A DNA stretch of 64,000 nt from positions 3,658,001 through 3,722,000 of the forward strand of contig JAOVFP010000014.1 of NCBI GenBank assembly GCA_025738555.1, written 5' to 3'. Position numbers and translations under genes: made by a program. Under the pieces are notes generated by a model. The model was not told the origin of the DNA, ran no database searches, and saw nothing but the letters and a program-made list of their open reading frames with translations. This document shows, one piece after another, positions 23,319 through 34,539 of the stretch (positions are counted from its first letter, which is position 1; each line of letters opens with the position of its first letter). Source of the stretch: Cyathus striatus (lineage: Eukaryota > Basidiomycota > Agaricomycetes > Agaricales > Nidulariaceae).

Positions 23319-24617
23319 TGTTGTTTAAGATTAAGATAATCTAAGGTGCTAACAGGAATCGACTTTGTTCGTGTTACAACACCTGAGTGTCAGGAAATAT
23401 TTAGTGAGGATATTCTTGGGAATTTGGTGGATGGTCTTGTACAGCAAAAAGCTGTATGATTTGTATGAAACTGAGTGTGAAGGATATTGTACAGCAAAGG
23501 CTGTATACAATGTCAAGTATAATGAAAGGGGTATAGTACACACTATAGACCTAATGCTATTTATAATCTGTATGTTGTATAGATCAATGTTCAACTTGCT
23601 TAGAACTTGACCTATGATCTGCTTCTTATTCTGTTACTGTTACTCTGACTGTGACTGTGGCTTCTGACTAATACTGTGACTGTTACTGATCTGTTTACTG
23701 TTGCTGATACTGATACTATTTCTGACTGGACTGGCTGTGCTAATAAAACTGTACTAATAACTGATGACTAATGACAAATGGGTGAGACTACTGGGGGGTT
23801 GGTAGCTATCTATCTACTGCCAAACTGCCCTCCTTATATACCTTTTCCCAACCTGCTTAGTAATCCAATTCCCACTCTACCATCCTACATTGTTCTCCAA
23901 AATGAGTAGTGTGCAAGTGTAGATTTTAGATCTGAGGCTGTACAGGACAATGGTATTTGAGGGTTAGTAAGCAGAGAACAATAGCTTATGTTAGAACAAT
24001 GTGTAATGAATTACATTGTTCTAAATAAAGAGCTACATTGTTCTGAGCAAGAACAATAGGAATCCATTTTTATAACAATGGAGCAGTGAACAATAGAGTC
24101 ATATATAAATAGTTTTGCATTGTCCTCAAACAATGGGTGAATAGCACAATGTAGTTCATTAGTTATGAACAATAGGATTGAAAACAATGGAGTGATATAT
24201 AAATAGTTTTCTCATTGTCTTCTAAAATAGGTGAATAATACAATGCAGTTCATTTATTATGAACAATAGGATTGAAAACAATGGAGTTGTATATAAATAG
24301 TTTTGCATTGTCTTCATACAATGGATGAATAACACAATGAAAGAGTGTCATATTATCCTTTGTTAGTGCATTGTTTGTGCAAGCAATTAATTATTGATAT
24401 GTGTATGATGTTTAATAGTGATTTAAAGTTATTTGTTCATGTAAGGTATTGGTTTGTTCATGTATAGTATTGGGTATATTTGATTAGTAGTGTATTGTAT
24501 CATGTGATGGTGTGAAGTATTCAGTCATGTGACATGACAGTGCAATTTCTTTAATTGTGGTATACAGTGCATTTGCATGCATTAATAATTATATATAATC
24601 AAAAATCATGCCTGACA
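23319..24617 (-). mobile_element. Solo LTR, family B, 1,299 bp
   Basis: Reverse orientation copy of the LTR at 44,221-45,554. Ends TGTTGTTTAAG...CCTGACA, flanked by CCAG at 23315-23318 and 24618-24621 (4-bp duplication). It contains a TATATAAGG box on the minus strand (23,832-23,840) and the AACAAT/CATTGT cluster at 23,880-24,340. No internal region. Confidence 0.9.
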
Positions 24618-24745
24618 CCAGACATTGCCTGATGTTGCTAACATTGCTGCGACATTGCCAGATTGGCATTGCCATGATGGTGCCAAATGTTGCCTGTGAC
24701 ATTGTGTGACATTGCCTTTGATCTTGCTGGAGATTCAATGTTTCC
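24618..24745. repeat. GACATTGCC word array, right part
   Basis: Continuation of the array at 22,765-23,318 beyond the LTR, with CCAGACATTGCCTGATGTTGC and further copies. Confidence 0.6.
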
Positions 24746-25194
24746 CATGCCCTCCACTCCGACTTTGTTTATATTTGTATGCAGTGTTGATCCCCTTCCT
24801 CATTGCCGTGGCAACACATCACACTTCCTTGTCATCATGCTCAACATTGAGCAAGTATTTTCTTATTTTTTAGTTCAATTCTTTATCATTTTCTTCTATT
24901 ATCTTTGCATTATTTAATATATATTATGATATATGTACTGCACACTATTTCACTATGTAATGAAGGGGATGAAGCTATTAAACATGTGAATTAGAGACAG
25001 TTTTTAAATAATCTTCTACTGTAATATGTTCCATCCTCTGTGAAATAGGCAATAATATGTTGTATTATAAATAGTAGACTGTGTGTTTGATTAAGGGAAA
25101 TGTAATAAAAGTGTAAAAGTGAGAGCTGAGGCATAGGAAACAATGAGTGGGAGGTGGGCCATGGTGATATGCATGTGATAACCCAAAGGGAAGG
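24746..25194. other. No gene seen
   Basis: AT-rich sequence; a 76-codon ORF starting in the repeat has no coding support. Confidence 0.35.
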
Positions 25195-25202
25195 GCAGGA
25201 GG

Positions 25203-25506
25203 CAGTGTTGTCAATGACCAGGTCAGACCCTGTCAGTCAAAAGGGTCTAAGTCAGTGATTGACAGTCAACCAGTCAACCACTAATGGTCAATGGAAGGCC
25301 AAATGAAATTACTAATCAATAAACTGAGCATTAATTGTGGCATCTCTCAGTGCTCAAATTCCTGGGTCATGCAAGGCATGGGAATGATCTTGATTATAGA
25401 CCCCCTGCAACCCCGTCAATAGGTTTGACCAACCTGTCTATAGGTCAGATAGTGTATTATATAATCAGACCATGTTGACCTCCATTGACTGACCCTTCCA
25501 ACACTG
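25203..25506. mobile_element. hAT-like MITE, 304 bp
   Basis: Ends CAGTGTTG...CAACACTG with subterminal GTCAATGACC/TCAATGG inverted words. Flanks GCAGGAGG (25195-25202) and GCGGGAGG (25507-25514) form an 8-bp duplication with one mismatch. No ORF. Parts resemble 20,040-20,150, possibly a relic of the same family. Confidence 0.75.
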
Positions 25507-25514
25507 GCGGGAGG

Positions 25515-27480
25515 CAGCTGGAATTGATTAGCGAGGGTGTGGGAATAAGAAAATCAATTGCAGGCACTTTGCTGCACTGGCGTTGCCTTTGATTCCTTTC
25601 ACCAGATCTACTTGTAATATTAACTTGACAAAGCTAAGTATGTTGCCTCCTTATGATGTTAGTATGTTTTTTCCCCTTATCTGGATATGTTTTCTGGTAC
25701 TTCCATAATTCTTTAAGTCACTAATCAGACCTCAGTGCCAGCTTTGTATAATACATAAGTATTTAGGCATGTCAAGGAGAGGGGAAAAATGCAGAGAAAT
25801 ATGATGCACGAAGGCTCAACAAGGGCTGCAGACACAGCATTAAACGGCCCTGGGATGCGGGGCGAGTGAACTTCAAATGATAAGGCGCTTTAACTTAATG
25901 TTACATTAAACGGTAAATGGAAAGCTTTGGAAGCGTTGTTCCAATCACGTGGCACATGCTTTTTGGCCGGAATTTACATGCCGGAAGAACCGTATTATAA
26001 GGAGGTTTTTGTAGCGGTAAAACATAGAAATATAATGACTTCCATAGGTCCCACTGCTTCAAAAATGCGAGATATATTCATTTATATACTATAATCTATG
26101 TATTCAAGGTACCCGATAATGTACAAAGCTATTTTTTAGTTTTGGTCAGACAAAAATCCTAAGCTCATACACACTCGTGCTTTGGAGCATAGAGAAGTCA
26201 TTGTATTTTAATTGCCAGCTGCATGTAGCATACAACATATTTCAACAAATATTTTAAGCTGAAGAAATGACACATTTAGTCAACCTTGTCATCCATTCTT
26301 CATTAAGAAAAATACTAACAAGTGTAACAGTGTCTGGCTAGATGATTTCACAATGTTTACAGTAACGAATTTTGAAAGCAACTTAGTTGGTATCACTGTC
26401 AAAATATGAAGCAAACATTTCTTACATGTAATCAATGGGTTTGGGCGTAATGCATAGTGTGAAACAAACAGACAAAAGAATATACATAATTTATGAATGT
26501 GGAAATATTGTATTTTTTGCATTTCAAAGTGAATACAACGCGAAGCTTTAAAGAAGCACAATTTATGGAACACGTTAAATTAATGAACTAGATTTGTGCT
26601 AATTTTAGCGCTGTCAAATTGGAAGTGCGCGAGGGCGGGCTGGCGGGCAGGTGTAAGATGTATAATATATTACTAAGAAATTTTTAAATCGGTGTGCATC
26701 TAACCATTCCATCAGCTTCTATCGAGTCTATTTCCTACCTGGGAACCCTCAGCAATTGCTGCATTTATACATCTCTCACTTACAGTAGTTACTGCAATTG
26801 ATACATCACAGGTCTGTTGCAATTACTGCAAATGATGCATCAAAACCACGGTATTGCCTGAATGCAACGAAGAAGAATACTGACGAAGTGTACGTTTTGA
26901 ATTGTCTCCAAGGAACACGCTCACATCTCTTCAAGCCGCTTTTTCACGCAACCCTCAATCGATCCCTTGTCATATCGCTAAACGGTACCTCGCCCACCCC
27001 AACCTCATCTACACTCAGATACCAGGATTCCCCTTCCTCTTCCACGCCCACCTCCCTCAACAAACTCATCATCCCCTCACACCCTCACGATCAGAATCGG
27101 TGTGGCGTTTTAGAGTTGGAAGATGATTAACTAGTGGAGATAACTGTCATGTTGACCACTTCACCGGTTTCACTCTTCGTCCCGCTTACACAACGCTTGC
27201 GGTGGCATGTTATAATGTGCATGAGGAGTGAATGACAGTGATTGCTGTTCGGTTATTTTTGCTGCTGGTTAGCATAATCCGTACCGAATCTGTACGAAAA
27301 GGCTGTGAGCATACATAAGTTAGTAGTACAGTAACGAAGTTGCAGACAACAAATCTACGAAGCTAAACAGTTGGTTGCACAGCAGCGTTTACATTATGTG
27401 CCTACGTTGTTTTGGTGTCTGATACCTAACATATCCTAGGCCTAAGGCCGCCTAAGCTCGTGACCACCAGAAGCCAGGAT
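25515..27480. other. Intergenic, with one weak ORF
   Basis: From 25.8 kb CpG dinucleotides become common. An ORF at 26,902-27,126 (plus, 74 codons, Pro/His/Ser-rich) overlaps another at 26,798-27,130 in a second frame; neither shows a known motif. 27,230-27,360 resembles 29,260-29,370 and 20,490-20,520, a triplicated non-coding segment. Confidence 0.4.
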
Positions 27481-27527
27481 AATCAGTGATGTACGAATAT
27501 GCTATAACTATAGTTACATATCCCAAG

Positions 27528-28744
27528 TCACAAGCTCATGAGGCGCATAACTGTTGAATATAATATCATCCCCCACAGTGCCAGCGATTTAGCAGATGTC
27601 AAGTTCTTCATATGTCGAGTGTATAAAGCGAACGACAATGCCTGTAGTTCATCAGTGTTCGTATTTAAATATGTCACTGTTTTGCATCCTGTTCCTGTTG
27701 CATGATAGGTGATGCTCTGCGTTTCTGAACGCACAAATTTAAGCGATATACCAGCATCGTTCGAGTCGATGTGGAATCGGTAGTGGGAATCTATGGTGAT
27801 GATTTGCTTTTGTACTATGCATTTCGGCTTGAAGCTTTCGGATGCGGTGTTCCATATACTTGTAATTATTGCTCCAGCTGCTAACGAATATCCGTTGCCA
27901 GCGTTAACTGTACATAAATAATTAATAAAGTTTGTTGTGCTTGCGCAATGCGCATGTATCTCACTTTGTGTAGAATGATCTGTAAATGATGAACCGTGGA
28001 TTTCGAACTGGTGAGCATTTTCAAATAGTCCAGATGATTTGGATGAAATGCCATTTTCAGTAAGATCTAGTGCAACTTGATCGATTGTACTTGGCTCTGA
28101 TAAGGTAGTCGAATGACCGTCAGGTCGATGTAAACATAAGGTTGTCTCATATATTCACCATTCTCAACATTACAGCCCAATACTATGAACGAATGTAAGT
28201 CAGGGCGGCCAATTAACTGATGTTGCAGAGCTCACGGTTCTTTCCACCGCCTGTATCCCTCAGCCCTTGCAAGCGGCTGCCAACTTGTTTGGCAGTTCTC
28301 CTCTTGCCAGTCTTGTCGAAGATGTAGTCCGAAATAAACCTGTTTCTCATAGAGACACGACCCAATAGTCGCGTCTCGCGTGAATCGTCAGTGGTATAGT
28401 TTTCGAGGCCTGGAAAGCAATGCGTCCGATTCTAGTAACGAATGGAAAGATATGAGTATACCTTCAATTAAAGCAGCCTCAAGTTCAGGAGTCCAAACAA
28501 CTTCGCCGCCCCTCAGAAGCTTCCAGGACTTCCGGGCTTTCGCAACTGGCTGGAGGACCTCTCGGGTGCGGGTGCTTTCGGGGAGGGGATACTTGGAATC
28601 CTCGACATTGGATCTTGGGGCACGGGACGCGAATGGTGAGTTCGATAGGGAGGTAGAGGCCATGGTTGCTCCGTTCATTGAAGCGGGTAGAGAAGCATGG
28701 AGGGTAAGACCCCTTAAGACTCTACCCTTTATATCTCTACCCAC
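27528..28744 (-). CDS. TEA/ATTS-domain protein with a novel C-terminal domain
   Basis: Four-exon model on the minus strand: 28462-28744, 28236-28409, 28159-28182 (24-nt micro-exon) and 27528-28096. Introns are 52, 53 and 62 nt, all GT-AG and all phase 1; total 349 residues without a stop. Residues about 70-150 form a clear TEA domain: WKLLRGGEVVWTPELEAAL, then SMRNRFISDYIFDKTGKRRT and AKQVGSRLQGLRDT, the sequence-specific DNA-binding helices of AbaA/Tec1/TEF-1 regulators. It is therefore likely a nuclear transcription factor. An alternative start is Met23 or Met28. Residues 224-349 (VNAGNGYSLAAGA to SAKSLALWGM) are homologous to the C-terminus of the cassette genes at 32.3 and 52 kb. The small exon 3 and the fusion are inferences from frame continuity. 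Confidence 0.85.
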
Positions 28745-30223
28745 GGTTCCAATATATCTCCGGGTCAGTCATGTTACTGTAATATAATACAAACATGTAC
28801 CGTGCGTCGTGCCACGTTCACGCTCCGACTTAGCGTCGGTTTGAAACTCGCAACGATACAGCTGATTGTTTCGTTTTGCCAGGATGAGGTTTGATTTCCC
28901 TTAATGGGAAGTGCAAGACACACAATGTCGTGCACAGGAATGTGAGGTTGAAGGCTATGTAGTTGTCAGAAACACACTGCATAAGAGAGCTTCCCGAAAC
29001 CCAAAATAGGACGGGGCTCGTCGAGAAAACCATAAGAGATAAGGTATTCTTTAAAAATAGAACGATGTGCTGTGCAGTTAGAATGTGCCCGGGTCAGACT
29101 TTGTAGAAGCTATTTGTTGTCTTTGTAAGTTTCGCAAGTTGTTAAACTCACATTGCAGAATCAACAGCGATACCAAGTAACAGATTCAGGCGTATAATCC
29201 TGGAACTTTGTAAGAGGCACAGCGCTTGCGATAGCATGAAAATCTTTACATAAAGAGTAAATGACAATGATTATCGTTCGGTTATTTTTGGAGCTGGTTA
29301 GCATAATATGTACTAAAAGGCTGTGCGCATAAATATGTAGTACAGGAACGAAGTCGCAGATTGACGATGATGCGTAGGTACCATAGAGTAAGCAAAGATA
29401 ACAAATCCACGAAGATATCGGTGTTGGAGTTTGATTAGTGAACACGAGACAACGAGGTTATTGTTCCTGAAATGAATAGCGTACGTGATTCGTTCTGCGG
29501 AGCCATTGGTCATAAGAGATTAGATACTTTAATGATTTACTGGATTAATAGGTAACGATACGCGATAATGTGCAGCAGAAGCTGCGGTTGAATCAGAGGA
29601 ATCCTACCTCGACAGCGTAGTAAGGGGAGCTGCATGTATAGTTCTCCATAGGTAAGTTCTACGCGTACAATCACAAATTTGCGTTTATATATTAAAATAG
29701 AACGGGCCGACGTGCTGTGCAATGTACCCTGAACTTCGCAAAAACTGTCGTTATTTGCAGGTTATTTGGTCAACGTCATTTATCTCAGCGTGTATAAATG
29801 AGTCTTGTTATATCCAAGCCTGTAGAGAACAGCAGGTTACACAGCAACAGATAAATTTATCAGATTATCTGGGGTCCGAGTCAGCGAAGAAACGAGCACG
29901 CAATCTAGAACTTACCATCCACGTTGCTTGCATTCAGTTCCAGCCCAAATTCCCACGGGCCAACTTCTCAACACCGCCAACGACGAGCGCTAAGGGTACG
30001 TACGGCCCACGGCATTGATTCGCATCAGGGCAGAGCAACAGCGCAGTCAGCTCATGATATTCCGCAGTCACCCCGCCCACTCATAACTCAACACCCCACT
30101 CATCACACACTGTTGAACTAGCTTTCCTCTCCTCGCTGCCTTGCCGCTTACGTTGCCTCTGCGCGCGCAGTTCTACTTCAGTTCCAGGTCCTAGTCACCC
30201 CACCCCGAGTCGAGTCAGTCAAG
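28745..30223. other. Intergenic region, partly triplicated
   Basis: 29,160-29,600 and 29,650-30,220 have relatives at 20.4-22.2 kb and partly 27.2 kb. 30,110-30,223 is C/T-rich just upstream of the start at 30,224, as in many fungal promoters. No coding evidence. Confidence 0.5.
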
Positions 30224-31490
30224 ATGATATTAGACAAAGAGCCCTTACCAGACGATCCTACACCCTCCGATGCGCCTCCTTCCTATGACACGATCGCTTC
30301 CTCCCCAGGTGCTTCAGGAAGTCGATCTTTCGATCCCATATCCAAGACCCCCTCATCGGCCACATCACCAAGTCCCACCTCCCTCGGTCCACTCCTCAAA
30401 TCCCCCTCCTCGGCCTCCTCACCATCATCATCAAAACCCAAAACACCATGGTTCAGATTCCTCACATCACGCACCGCCAAAGACGTCCGTCTGACCGTGC
30501 TCGGACTAGTCCGCGACCTCGTACAAGAACACGACCCCAACTCCCCCGCAGCAATAGGCATCCTGCAGAGTTGCGCCGAAGTCTCTTCAACGCACGGTGT
30601 TTCCCTCTCTACTGTGTTACAAGAGAAGAGCATTGAAGAGCATACGCCTTTATATTGGGCTATTGTCAAACGGCCCCCTGATGCGAGTGGTGGAATTCCC
30701 GACTTGCTAAGCTCGCTTTTGTTGTTTTCGACGCCTTTGAAGCCTAGTACGATCTCGGACATTCGGCTTGCGTGTCTTGTGACGTCTGATCAGCCTTTGT
30801 TCCATCGTCTTCGACAGCTGCGCGAGTTTAATGCTGTTTCGCCGGCGGATGAGATGCTGTTGGGCGCGGGTGTGCCGCCTGATGAAGTTGAAGTTGTCGA
30901 GGAGCCCGGGGAGGAAGTTACGTTTGCTGTTAGACTTGGGATTGGGAGGTTTCAAAAGAGAATGATGGTTGCGCGCAAGATTGAGATTGAGTTCATTGCC
31001 CGTGGTGCGTCTTTCTTTTCTTTCTCCTTGTAGGTTTGTGCCGATGCTGGATTGTAGGGAGAATGTGGAAATTAGAATTTTTCATCGCTCCTCCACCATC
31101 TAATTCCACACAGCCCAAGGCTGGATCATGGTGTGTCGCACTATCGTTATCGGAGAATAGTCCACCGGCATGGATCGATTCTCGTTTACTCGTTCCTGAA
31201 CCACCTTCCCCTCCTCCTCCCCCTCCTCTCCCTCTGCGAATGGAAAGAAAAGGCAAAAGCAAAAACCAAGACCAACAATCTCTCTCCGCCTTAAATCATC
31301 CAATGCCCTTTCTCCCCCCTCTCCGGGAGATAGAGATCGGGATAGGGTTGTAGTGTGTTTGGAGGATAGTTTGATGGGAAGCAGTTTGCAGTATGCTGGG
31401 AGTAAGTATATTGCAGAGGATGAGAAGTTGTATGCTACGCTTGAGGGGAAGTTGGGGAAGGCTCAGGATTTGGATTGTGTTATTTGTTAG
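30224..31490 (+). CDS. MILDKEP-type conserved mushroom protein (probably frameshifted near the 3' end)
   Basis: ATG at 30,224 follows a C/T-rich leader. Exon 1 (30224-31004) codes a Pro/Ser-rich N-terminus with PPSYD, then WFRFLTSRTAKDVRLTVLGL, LQSCAEVSSTHGVSLSTVLQ and EKSIEEHTPLYWAIVKRP, reminiscent of an ankyrin-like surface. A 53-nt phase-1 intron (31005-31057) leads to GRMWKLEFFIAPP. In this frame the product ends at 31,353 (358 residues), but the frame one step over continues as KPRPTISLRLKS...VVVCLEDSLMGSSLQYAGSKY to DCVIC and a stop at 31,490. By memory of similar mushroom proteins the second ending is the ancestral one, so a one-base slip in the C/T tract at about 31,200-31,230 is likely. 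Function unknown. Truncated relatives lie at 22.2, 34.5 and 62.8 kb. Confidence 0.75.
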
Positions 31491-32259
31491 ACTGCAGGTG
31501 GGATTTTGGGCGTTGGACAGGGCTCCGGCTCTGGTTGTATTGCCGCGGCGCGTAGGCTAAGTCATCGGTCTCATCTCCCATAACGTTGAGCCCTCCAAAT
31601 CCAATACGAGAACACCATTGGCGTCGAGAGTTGAAACCGAATTGCTCGCTTATGGTTTAACGCGCGCTAATGCACATGCACGTATACCCCTTTTAACGAT
31701 TCTTCTTTATTGCTTTTGTTTTTTTGGTATTAAATAGTGACTATGTACATGTGTACTTGTATTGTACTTTTATGAACAATTTTTTTTCGCTGCGCGAGGA
31801 TTTTCTGGTTTGTGATATGGTAGTGACTATCTCGCTTCTAGAGAACTGAACCGAAGTCCGAGAGAGAACATATTCTTTGACACCGGTAGGAAGGTGACGA
31901 CACTAACTGTTATCCGTAGTACGTACCACCATACTTCACTGCGAGGACCGAGGTTCATAGTTCTACTCGCACAGACATTTCATCCATTTTTCACCCTCTC
32001 TCCACTCCCTCAGTGCTGGTATGCAGCGCTTATGAAAAAAATTAGCGCCGAAGTGACTGTACACTGTACAGTGCTTCCAAGTGGTGTTGAATCTATGAGC
32101 GGGGGATCGACATACACTACATAAGCTTAAAACCATTATCATACACAGTAAAAAGTCAAGGCGACGAACTAATAAGTAGCAGATCTGGAGTACAAGTCCA
32201 TCGACACCGTTCCTCTCGCGTATCTCCTCGTCAAGTCTTGAGCCTTATCAATGAGGCTC
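31491..32259. other. Intergenic between convergent genes
   Basis: 31,500-31,800 is duplicated at 35,410-35,735 (3' flank of the gene copy). 32,130-32,259 resembles 51,850-51,969, the 3' flank of the second cassette gene, so 3' ends were copied with the genes. Confidence 0.55.
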
Positions 32260-34304
32260 TCAAGGGCAGTTTATAACGGTCTGCATAAGCGTTGTCGAAC
32301 AGATAAGTCCTAAAAATGCTAAGGACTTGGCTGAGGAGAGCTCCTTGAACTTCCTGGCGTACAGAGCAAACGTCCACGACTGAAATCCTGCTGCATAAGT
32401 GCCTGCTACTATCTCTGAACTTGAATTGCCAGCAGTGCTATTTGTTTCATGAGCGATGGGTGCTGGCTTTTGTATCTCGGCTGTTCCTGCGTTCTCCATG
32501 CATCTTAAAGATAGTAGTGCAAGTGATAGTTCGGTTTGTAGGGATTTGTTTGACACCTCGGCGGATTCGAGGGGTATACTTATCCTATATTTTCGATTTT
32601 CAACTTCCATTTCAATGGTGACTATCTTAGGAGGGGCATTGGCTCCAGATTCAAGCTTCACTGCGATTCCCATTGCAATTACCCCTCCAGCCGCCAGCAC
32701 ATAGCCACCACCGATGTTTACTGTAATTTAGGAATGAGCGACATTCATTGCAATAATGAACGTAAGTACCACCGTGACGAACACTACTATCTATAAATAT
32801 TGGTTTAACAAATTTGTTCTGATGCGAATGGGAGAACGACCCAGATGACTGTTGCGAAGACTCGGAACTATCATTTGAATGTTCGTGTTTAGACTGGGCA
32901 TCACGACCATTTGCGATTTCTGATAGAGTTCATGTAAGTTATCTACATAGAACAAGACAAAAATGCTAAAAACCATAACCAGGAAATTGATTTTGCAAGT
33001 TCGCCGTGGCGTTGCTGGCAGCGATCTCTGCCGCACCGTCGGTATTCGAGCCCTGAGCTCGACCGTACTCACTTCCACCTACTGTGCGGAAGTTGAAGTT
33101 AACTGTCAATCAGATGGGTATGACGATGGCGTCGAGTGCTTACTATAGTAAACTTCCCATGTTAGACGCCCACCAAACCCCCGATTAGACACAGCGAATC
33201 CCATGGATTGACACACATTGTTAAGCTGAACGCGGTAGTCTGTATAAAAAGAAAAAGATTATTGCTCAGAAATGCCCCTTATAAAGTAACTCTGTAACTT
33301 ACCATACGTTCCCGACATTGCATTAATCGCTGCATCAAAGTTTTCTTGTAATTCAGTTTCGAAATTATTATCCGTATTTTCATCTACAAGAGAAGATAAA
33401 AAGGCATTCGCTACCTGCTTTGCTGCCGTAGCCACGTGCATGTTATCCCAGAGCATTTTTTTCAGAGCCTGGCAAATATTCAGAAGCTGCTGATTTGTAA
33501 TTCGTTTTTGCGTCGATATTCGTTTTATATTTACTTGGCTACGAGCCCGTTGCTCCGACAAGCTTACCCCACCAGGTGTGGGAGCAGTACACGGACCTCC
33601 GTGATTAAACGCATCACTTCCGTTATATTCAAACTGTTCATTTGAAATATCTCGTGAATAAGCTCGAAAGGCAGTATTTTACGAATAATCTTGCCATAAC
33701 TTACTATATTCTTCAGGTACTTGTCTTTCTGATTTAGAGCAATCTATAGAACAAACGTACTGTTAATGTTTACCAGACTGGCAATTTCGCATAGTATGTA
33801 CCTCTGCGATTTAATGTGTTATTCTCGATGTTTTCATATTGTTCACTCGAACTTTCCACTCCATCGTTGATTTCTTTTGAAGGCACAAGCTAGGAAGGCA
33901 ATATTCTATGGATAGCGATGACATAACTTACCATAGTCGCCAGGTAATTCGTTATCTATTCCATCATTTGAGATATGCATGTAAGTAGCAACATAGTTGT
34001 GGGCACTCTTAAGATAATTTTCGGGGTCTGTTTCAAATGTGCATAAATGTTCAATCTCAGATGGATAGTTTCGACTATTTCAGGTATCTCGAAGAATGTT
34101 ACTTCTCAAAAGACCCCGCATTATGAAGTAGTAATCATATAACTTACTGTATTTTTCATTCGCGGCATCAAGATTTTGTCGGGATCCAGCTTCAGTATTC
34201 ACGTTTTCATCTCTAGGTGAGGATGAAGGAGGGTTCATATTTGGTGCAACCGTGTCTTCACTCCAAGGATTAAAGTAAAGATCGAAATATGGGAGGTTAT
34301 CCAT
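32260..34304 (-). CDS. Nine-exon cassette gene A, function unknown
   Basis: Exons on the minus strand: 34148-34304, 33932-34087, 33802-33873, 33705-33743, 33303-33650, 33144-33239, 32974-33102, 32770-32919, 32260-32720. Introns are 41-63 nt and every one is phase 1, so each internal exon is a multiple of three. The start MDNLPYFDLYFNPWSED equals that of gene B. Exons of type EINDGVESS and type D...VPEEY alternate. Exon 5 is a longer basic helix-rich piece (RITNQQLLNICQALKKMLW). The last exon holds VNIGGGYVLAAGGVIAMGIA, a beta-like VENRKYRISIPL and a hydrophobic SAKSLAFLGLICSTTLM, so membrane association is possible. One defect: TGA at the third codon of exon 2 (a frame-neutral exon). The donor after exon 7 (GTTTTT) is weak. 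About 535 residues in total. Confidence 0.65.
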
Positions 34305-34500
34305 TGAGGGTGTCACTGTTGGTACTGGCGATGGGTGCTGTAGACAACTTACAAATCACCTTGCTTGGTGGGGTTTCTCCGGAGTCCGCGGTGCGCGTTG
34401 AGGCTGTGTGTTTTGGGGCTTGCACTGCCACGGATGTTCCCCGCGCTTGGCACTTGTTTGGCACGTGTCGTTGTGGTGCCCGACGGCCCGTTCTAGGCGT
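34305..34500. promoter_or_regulatory. Shared 5' flank of the cassette genes
   Basis: The first 40-50 bases upstream of the ATG (TGTTGGTACTGG, then GTGCTGTAGA on the plus strand) match the flank of gene B at 54,467-54,530, so a leader or promoter was duplicated with the gene. No TATA box was recognised. Confidence 0.35.
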
Positions 34501-34539
34501 GGCTATAATTAAGTTTGTGTGCTTCCCTGTCTGTACCCC

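Noticed and set aside
26798..27130. 110-codon plus-strand ORF as a gene
   Set aside because: A second frame is open over the same stretch, and neither has a recognisable domain or splice signals; kept only as a weak mention.
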